A DNA stretch of 64,000 nucleotides from Sarcocystis neurona. Its lineage: Eukaryota; Apicomplexa; Conoidasida; Eucoccidiorida; Sarcocystidae. The position numbers and the translations under genes are program-made. The notes below the pieces were generated by a model. It ran no database searches, was not told the origin of the DNA, and saw only the letters and a list, made by a program, of their open reading frames with translations. The DNA is taken from NCBI GenBank assembly GCA_000727475.1, contig KL647292.1, forward strand, positions 4,411,132-4,475,131. Direction: 5' to 3'. Below are positions 62,501 to 64,000 of this stretch, in pieces. How positions within the stretch are numbered: the stretch's first letter is position 1; each line of letters opens with the position of its first letter.

Positions 62501-64000
62501 CTCTTCTTCTCCTTTGCCGTCTGCTTTCTCTCCTTCAAAACGACGTTGCACGTGCACAACGGAACGGTTCAGCAGGAGGAGCTGTCTGCAGCCGCAACAG
62601 CAGGGGCTCGACAGGGCTAGGCAACCGCGGCAGCACCAGCTGCAACAACAGCAACAGCTGCAACAGCAGCAACAGCTGCAACAGCAGCGACAGCTGCAAC
62701 AGCAGCGACAGCTGCAACAGCTGCAACAGCAGCGACAGCTGCAACAGCAGCAACAGCTGCAACAGCAGCGACAGCTGCAACAGCAGCAACAGCTGCAACA
62801 GCAGCAACAGCTGTAACAGCAGCAATAGCTGCAACAGCAGCAACAGCTGCACCAGCAGCAACACGAACAGCAGCAACAGCAACACCGCAGCAGCAACGCA
62901 GGAGCTGGTGGAGCGTGACAGTTGCAGCAGCGGGCTTACCTGGCCATTTTCAAGTCTGTCGGACTTGTGGCGCTGCCAGTCTTCATATGCGTCCTTCAGA
63001 GCATTTACAGAGAGGACGATCAGCAGCGGCAGCGCTAGCGTAGGCACGCCGCTTGTAGTGGATATCTGCGTGCGACAGCAGCAGCAGGAACAAAACGGGA
63101 AAAACGGATGCGGGACGTAGTACCCCCCGTAGCAGTGCAGTAGAAGAGCAGCAGCAGCGCAGCAGCACCGGCGCCGCAGCAGTGCAACGACAGCAGCGCA
63201 ACAACAGCAGCAGCGCGCTTGAGGCACAGCAACGCAGCAGCCGCAGCAGCCCAGCGGAGCAGCGAGAGCGCAAGGGCGAAGCAAACAGAGCAGCTGCAGG
63301 CAGGACTTCGGACGGGTACGAAGGACTCCGTGGGAGAGCAGGCCACCTCTTCAGACGTTGTAGCAGCGCAGAAGAAGAAGCAGCAGCAGCCTGATCGGCA
63401 ACATTGCAGCAGCATCCGAATCTACAGTCCTGAGCAAGAATCTTCGAGAGGGGAGGTGGTAGCAAGAAGCAGCTGCAGCAGCAGCGGGAGCGCAGCAGTA
63501 GAGGCAGTGCCTTGGCGTCAGCAGCAGCAGCACCAGGAGCGCCTGAAGAAGCCGCACGAGCGGCGTAGCGTCGGCGGAGCCGTGCAGCACCAGCAGCAGC
63601 CGAAGAGGAGAGGCATGAGTAGTAGCATCTTTGCTAAAGCGGGAACAGCAGCGTCATGGCGGCAGCAACACCGCCGCCAATACGGCAGCAGCAGTAGTCG
63701 GCTCGCGCGGACCAGGCGTCCCAGCAAGTGCCAGTTGCAGCAGCGAAGCGCGGAACAGCACCAGGAGAGCCCCAGCAAGAGCAGAAGCACGAAGAGCAGA
63801 AGGAAGAAAATTACTTGAGGAATCATTTGAAGGAAGCATATCACTATAAAATAAATGTTAGAGACTTTGTGGAATTGCTCCCATAACGTTTTGAAGATGA
63901 AGTTCCAGACGGTGTACTTCGACGTCACGACTTCATTGCTGCCGGCTCGGCGGTCGCTCTTAAGCGCATGCAGTCCTCTGCCGGCGTGCTGCGGGGGCGT
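27838..64000 (-). CDS. P4-type ATPase, phospholipid-transporting (flippase), gene-level model, 5' partial
   Basis: P4-ATPases use ATP to move phospholipids from the outer/lumenal to the cytosolic leaflet, usually with a CDC50 partner. Nineteen exons were placed: 63815-64000, 62940-63065, 62265-62417, 59718-61220, 56427-56625, about 54872-55161, 50447 to about 53040, 48971-49057, 48010-48149, 43906-44808, 42306-42420, 39848-40807, 39498-39638, 37017-37238, 34947-35162, 33365-33486, 31281-31497, 29595-30164 and 27838-28143. Catalytic motifs in order are PISL in M4 (55,103-55,114), DGET (60,411-60,422), DKTGT (50,484-50,504), SPDE (44,784-44,795), KGAD (44,106-44,117), TGDK (40,784-40,795) and GDGAND (39,555-39,584); DGET precedes PISL in the protein. 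Ten membrane spans can be followed. Length would be about 3,000 residues against 1,100-1,400 for typical members, because of low-complexity insertions. No guanylyl cyclase domain follows, unlike the apicomplexan cyclase-flippase fusions. No key residue is missing. The N-terminus lies beyond the right edge. Confidence 0.88.
28144..29594 (-). repeat. Intron 18: AT microsatellites and a 240-bp diverged tandem repeat
   Basis: TA runs at 28,345-28,360, 28,555-28,580, 28,998-29,060, 29,160-29,265 and 29,400-29,425. The phrase ACGGATAGACTA recurs near 29,025, 29,098 and 29,344 (and once diverged near 28,952), and GTTGCCGACA recurs near 29,203 and 29,440, giving a period near 240 bases. Confidence 0.8.
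29595..30164 (-). CDS. P4-ATPase exon 18: cytosolic C-tail
   Basis: Entered at phase 0 (GCGCGCAG|GAATAC): [20 protein letters not shown], then Arg/Gln/Glu-rich helix with DEEEEEE, and [20 protein letters not shown]. Two phase-0 donors fit: GAG|GTAACA at 29,595 and CGG|GTAAAA at 29,643. Charged helical composition fits a regulatory cytosolic tail. Confidence 0.75.
30165..31280 (-). other. Intron 17 (may contain alternative coding sequence)
   Basis: The frame of exon 17 stays open to about 30,930 with sense-CAG composition ([19 protein letters not shown], later [17 protein letters not shown]). That resembles exons of this gene, so read-through or an alternative donor is possible. 30,227-30,640 reads as mixed non-coding sequence. 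Confidence 0.5.
31281..31497 (-). CDS. P4-ATPase exon 17: end of M9, M10 and start of the C-tail
   Basis: 217 bp, phase 2 in, 0 out. With exon 16 it reads [20 protein letters not shown] (M9), then a second hydrophobic stretch and [19 protein letters not shown] with QLYHIVQQL. The last piece is the P4 post-M10 motif (P..YHI.QE). Acceptor TTGCGCAG|CCTG; donor CTG|GTACGA. Confidence 0.85.
31498..33364 (-). repeat. Intron 16: AT microsatellite and 22-bp TA-rich repeats
   Basis: 31,815-33,120 is largely TA repeat. 31,831-31,900 contains three copies of a 20-22-bp unit (ATATATTTATATATATACAT). 31,500-31,810 is mixed non-coding sequence. All frames are Tyr/Ile/Thr repeats. Confidence 0.85.
33365..33486 (-). 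CDS. P4-ATPase exon 16: M8 and start of M9
   Basis: 122 bp, phase 0 in, 2 out: [40 protein letters not shown]. Joined to exon 17 it completes M9. Acceptor GTTTGCAG|ACACTG, donor GTCAG|GTGCGC. Confidence 0.93.
33487..34946 (-). other. Intron 15 of the P4-ATPase gene
   Basis: 33,520-33,990 is CAG-rich on the plus strand. A short 18-bp repeat of TTCTGCTGCTGCAG steps lies at 34,030-34,080. 34,380-34,730 is TA-rich simple sequence. No coding signal. Confidence 0.85.
34947..35162 (-). CDS. P4-ATPase exon 15: M6-M7 loop and M7
   Basis: 72 codons, phase 0 both ends: [20 protein letters not shown] then [17 protein letters not shown] and the M7 segment [18 protein letters not shown]. The sequence GVFDQDV and PQLY are P4 landmarks. 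Acceptor CGCGCAG|ATCCCC, donor CAG|GTACGC. Confidence 0.97.
35163..37016 (-). other. Intron 14 of the P4-ATPase gene
   Basis: 35,165-36,110 is a polypurine tract on the plus strand. 36,200-36,870 holds GATA and TA microsatellites, including a long pure TA run at about 36,615-36,648. No coding sequence supported. Confidence 0.85.
35165..36110. repeat. 0.95-kb polypurine tract (plus strand)
   Basis: GAGA, GGAAG and AGAAG steps dominate with few pyrimidines. It resembles the tract in intron 4 and likewise places a long pyrimidine stretch in the pre-mRNA. Confidence 0.85.
37017..37238 (-). CDS. P4-ATPase exon 14: M5 and most of M6
   Basis: 74 codons, phase 0 both ends: [40 protein letters not shown], then the M5/M6 hydrophobic stretch and [12 protein letters not shown]. 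The join to exon 13 gives the P4 motif [11 protein letters not shown]. Acceptor CTGCAG|TCGTCG, donor GCG|GTACGT. Confidence 0.97.
37239..39497 (-). other. Intron 13 of the P4-ATPase gene
   Basis: 2.3 kb. 37,370-38,070 is CAG-rich on the plus strand; 38,100-39,480 is mixed with TA runs (38,600-38,665, 39,108-39,135, 39,413-39,437). A hydrophobic sense frame near 38,480-38,560 was considered as a membrane exon and rejected because the exon 13-14 join is exact. Confidence 0.85.
39498..39638 (-). CDS. P4-ATPase exon 13: GDGAND hinge motif
   Basis: Exactly 47 codons, phase 0 both ends: [20 protein letters not shown] then [20 protein letters not shown]. Contains the Mg-binding hinge GDGAND and the GVGLKG loop. 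Acceptor CTGCAG|GGGGAC, donor AAT|GTACGC. Confidence 0.97.
39848..40807 (-). CDS. P4-ATPase exon 12: TGDK and a 230-residue insertion
   Basis: 320 codons, phase 0 at both ends (acceptor GTGGCAG|ATATGG, donor AAG|GTCGGT). Starts [20 protein letters not shown], with the ATP-binding TGDK. A Ser/Glu/Ala-rich insertion follows; Glu-rich near 39,990-40,070. It ends with [16 protein letters not shown], the P-domain strand before the hinge motif. The donor is a little unusual (GTCGGT). Confidence 0.93.
40808..42305 (-). repeat. Intron 11: diverged tandem repeats and AT microsatellites
   Basis: Four diverged copies of a 60-70-base block containing TAGTG-ACA-GTATG and GAATATAGAGAAAG start near 40,955, 41,102, 41,221 and 41,316. 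TA runs lie at 41,195-41,222 and 41,738-41,765. No coding signal. Confidence 0.8.
42306..42420 (-). CDS. P4-ATPase exon 11: P domain
   Basis: 115 bp: [20 protein letters not shown] then [18 protein letters not shown]. This is the P4 motif around DKLQDGVPETI-LR-AGIK; the preceding AT-A/I is ITG-V here. Phase 2 in, 0 out; acceptor GTGGCAG|GGTGGC, donor AAG|GTAATT. Confidence 0.95.
42421..43905 (-). other. Intron 10 of the P4-ATPase gene
   Basis: 42,425-43,200 is CAG/GCA-rich on the plus strand; 43,200-43,860 is mixed with TA repeats at 43,740-43,860. Nothing conserved is missing between the flanking exons. Confidence 0.85.
43906..44808 (-). CDS. P4-ATPase exon 10: N domain with SPDE and KGAD
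   Basis: 903 bp entered and left in phase 2 (acceptor GCTTCAG|GTACTC, donor GAGTC|GTAAGT). Starts [20 protein letters not shown], continues [17 protein letters not shown], then a Ser/Ala/Gly-rich insertion of about 150 residues, then [20 protein letters not shown] with the nucleotide-binding KGAD, and [13 protein letters not shown]. The insertion lies in a loop of the N domain. Confidence 0.93.
45990..46900. repeat. Cryptic CTAT/CTGT simple-sequence array
   Basis: Imperfect runs of CTATATCTGTCTACATGT-type steps continue for about 900 bases and resume from 47,270 to 47,800. Period is near four, with drift. Long plus-strand open frames are a consequence of the repeat. Confidence 0.75.
46904..47264. 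repeat. Nested foldback element: 113/117-bp inverted repeat, 131-bp spacer
   Basis: 46,904-47,016 and 47,148-47,264 are reverse complements with only one 4-bp indel. Each arm contains its own hairpin (46,941-46,960 with 46,973-46,990, two-base bulge). The 131-bp spacer is not simple repeat and carries a 6-bp stem (ACCGTT/AACGGT, 47,131-47,147). No target-site duplication or coding capacity was found. Confidence 0.9.
48010..48149 (-). CDS. P4-ATPase exon 9: N domain
   Basis: 140 bp, phase 0 in and phase 2 out: [17 protein letters not shown], then [20 protein letters not shown]. It matches the P4 segment that usually reads FF..LAVCHTV-E; the Cys is Asn here. Acceptor CCCCAG|GTACAC, donor AGAAG|GTATGT. 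Confidence 0.92.
48150..48970 (-). other. Intron 8 of the P4-ATPase gene
   Basis: Almost continuous CAG/GCA-rich sequence on the plus strand (48,180-48,960). Plus-strand Gln/Ser frames here are shadows. Confidence 0.85.
48971..49057 (-). CDS. P4-ATPase exon 8: start of N domain
   Basis: 29 codons: [20 protein letters not shown] then FPFLRTLRD. Donor GAC|GTGCGT, phase 0. The acceptor is CTGCAG|GACTCA (phase 0) or ACTCAG|CTACGG (phase 1); the second fits the phase-1 donor of exon 7. Confidence 0.75.
49058..50446 (-). other. Intron 7 of the P4-ATPase gene
   Basis: CAG-rich on the plus strand at 49,860-50,370, TA/GATA microsatellite at 49,100-49,170 and 49,555-49,670. No conserved P4 segment is missing between the flanking exons apart from one residue-level ambiguity at the junction. 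Confidence 0.75.
50447..53040 (-). CDS. P4-ATPase exon 7: giant low-complexity insertion, then the phosphorylation site
   Basis: The end is certain: [20 protein letters not shown] then [16 protein letters not shown], with the phosphorylated Asp at 50,502-50,504 and Met in place of the more usual Leu of DKTGTLT. The donor is probably CGTG|GTCAGT (phase 1). The same frame is open back to 53,390 and reads Ala/Ser/Gln-rich sequence with sense-CAG triplets. The 5' boundary near 53,040 is an estimate. If coding, it puts roughly 850 residues between M4 and DKTGT. A minimal alternative is an acceptor at about 50,591 (GTCCAG|GGAGCC) giving a short exon. Confidence 0.6.
53041..54871 (-). other. Probable intron 6 (boundaries uncertain)
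   Basis: 53,050-54,120 is CAG-rich on the plus strand, giving sense CTG as in the other introns of this gene. 54,180-54,330 and parts of 54,400-54,800 have sense-CAG composition and may be coding. All sense frames are low complexity, so open frames are not informative. Confidence 0.45.
54872..55161 (-). CDS. P4-ATPase exon 6: M4 with PISL
   Basis: Entered at phase 1 (TGCTCAG|GCATTC): [20 protein letters not shown], then [20 protein letters not shown]. The PISL motif of M4 is the P4 hallmark. The 3' end is uncertain: phase-0 donors exist at 54,929 and 54,872 (GAG|GTAGGA), and the frame stays open to 54,152. Sequence after MLYYPP is Ala/Gly low complexity. Confidence 0.85.
55162..56426 (-). 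other. Intron 5 of the P4-ATPase gene
   Basis: 55,165-55,345 is an interrupted CAG array on the plus strand. 55,610-55,810 holds TA microsatellite. 55,875-56,225 carries a sense frame with mixed composition ([17 protein letters not shown]) and sense-CAG triplets, so an additional exon in the M3-M4 loop is possible. Confidence 0.6.
56427..56625 (-). CDS. P4-ATPase exon 5: M3
   Basis: 199 bp, entered at phase 0 and left at phase 1. Encodes [18 protein letters not shown] and the rest of M3 ([15 protein letters not shown]), then a loop ending PPAIL. Acceptor TGCTGCAG|AACAAC. The donor CTCG|GTAGGC is chosen because its phase fits exon 6; a second donor (GC|GTGAGC at about 56,353) would need an extra exon. 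Confidence 0.85.
56640..58250. repeat. 1.6-kb polypurine (plus) / polypyrimidine (minus) tract
   Basis: Purines make up the large majority of plus-strand bases, mostly GAGA, GGAAG and AGAAG steps, with few interruptions. It lies in intron 4, so the transcribed RNA is pyrimidine-rich. Confidence 0.85.
59387..59545. repeat. 30-33-bp minisatellite
   Basis: Five copies of a unit containing GACGGCGTCTCCGAGAGAGG and CGCTGCCGACAGA; two copies carry the variant GTCTGCTAGAGG. It lies in intron 4 near its 5' end in the sense direction. Confidence 0.85.
59718..61220 (-). CDS. P4-ATPase exon 4: A domain with DGET, two insertions
   Basis: 501 codons, phase 0 at both ends (acceptor TTGCAG|TTCCCT, donor ATG|GTGAGG). 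The first half is low complexity with an acidic run near 60,605-60,660. It is followed by the A domain: [32 protein letters not shown], and [15 protein letters not shown] carrying the dephosphorylation motif. A second Ala/Arg/Ser-rich insertion of about 150 residues separates [10 protein letters not shown] from the conserved [20 protein letters not shown]. Both insertions sit in loops of the A domain. Confidence 0.92.
61221..62264 (-). other. Intron 3 of the P4-ATPase gene
   Basis: Long degenerate CAG/ACAGAGCAG arrays on the plus strand (61,270-61,730). Frames through it read Leu/Cys/Ala repeats in the sense direction and are not supported as coding. Confidence 0.8.
62265..62417 (-). CDS. P4-ATPase exon 3: A-domain entry, Gln/Leu helix
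   Basis: 51 codons, phase 0 both ends: [18 protein letters not shown] then a charged Gln/Leu-rich helix. Acceptor CTGCTGCAG|ATCACT, donor GGC|GTAAGA. It is an insertion relative to typical P4-ATPases, lying between M2 and the A-domain strand. Confidence 0.75.
62418..62939 (-). repeat. Intron 2: tandem CAGCTGCAACAGCAG-type array
   Basis: 62,640-62,860 is an array of 9-, 15- and 18-bp variants of CAACAGCAG alternating with CAGCTGCAA on the plus strand. It contains many CAGCTG palindromes. Intronic by flanking phase-0 exons. Confidence 0.85.
62940..63065 (-). CDS. P4-ATPase exon 2: M1-M2 hairpin
   Basis: Exactly 42 codons, phase 0 at both ends: [19 protein letters not shown] is M2 entry, then the P4 motif [13 protein letters not shown]. 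Acceptor GCACGCAG|ATATCC, donor CAG|GTAAGC. Confidence 0.95.
63066..63814 (-). other. Intron 1 of the P4-ATPase gene
   Basis: CAG-rich on the plus strand, hence CTG-rich in the sense direction. It gives long Leu/Cys/Ala frames that are not coding. Ends with CGCACGCAG. Confidence 0.85.
63815..64000 (-). CDS. P4-ATPase exon 1 in window: N-terminus and M1
   Basis: Encodes [18 protein letters not shown] followed by [19 protein letters not shown] and MIPQ, the P4 signature for the pre-M1 segment and M1. Donor CAA|GTAATT, phase 0. The frame stays open to the window edge, so more N-terminal sequence is outside. Confidence 0.9.

Noticed and set aside
61151..62896. Long minus-strand Cys/Leu frames (look like Cys-rich proteins)
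   Set aside because: They are CTG-repeat readings of introns 2 and 3; the flanking exons join exactly without them.
1..64000. CRISPR array, since many regularly spaced repeats are present
   Set aside because: The repeats are triplet or dinucleotide runs or coding tandem repeats, without unique equal-length spacers, in a eukaryotic context.
27838..64000. Guanylyl cyclase-flippase fusion known in apicomplexans
   Set aside because: No cyclase catalytic domain follows the flippase; the next gene is convergent and ApiAP2-like.

Overview
The window reads as a nuclear contig of a coccidian apicomplexan, most likely an Eimeria species. The evidence is dense in-frame and intronic CAG/GCA triplets giving Gln, Ala and Ser runs, many short phase-matched introns, AT dinucleotide-rich segments alternating with CAG-rich segments, and an ApiAP2-type DNA-binding protein beside an intron-rich P4-ATPase. 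There is no bacterial-style operon layout. The species cannot be fixed from the sequence alone.

Layout. (1) About 1-21,575, plus strand: very large low-complexity ApiAP2 coding sequence, open at the left edge, with three AP2-like domains near 453-624, 13,820-14,045 and 17,943-18,090, and at least two AT-hook-like motifs. Candidate splice sites are phase-compatible, so the pieces may form one gene of more than 6,000 codons. They could also be two or three neighbouring ApiAP2 genes. An assembly gap (11,479-12,192) interrupts the region. (2) 21,576-27,837: convergent intergenic region, partly AT microsatellite, with no confident gene. (3) 27,838-64,000, minus strand: one P4-type ATPase (phospholipid flippase) gene in at least 19 exons, open at the right edge. 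All signature motifs are present: PISL, DGET, DKTGT, SPDE, KGAD, TGDK and GDGAND. Most exon junctions were placed by matching splice consensus, reading phase and the family consensus.

Introns of the flippase gene are large and carry CAG arrays, AT microsatellites, polypurine tracts, minisatellites and one striking nested inverted repeat (46,904-47,264). In most of this gene the sense strand carries CAG-type triplets in exons and CTG-type triplets in introns, which helps in judging uncertain exons.

Functionally the two genes look unrelated: a transcription regulator acting in the nucleus, and a membrane lipid transporter. They only share a convergent 3' intergenic region. No RNA gene, CRISPR array or complete transposon was recognised.
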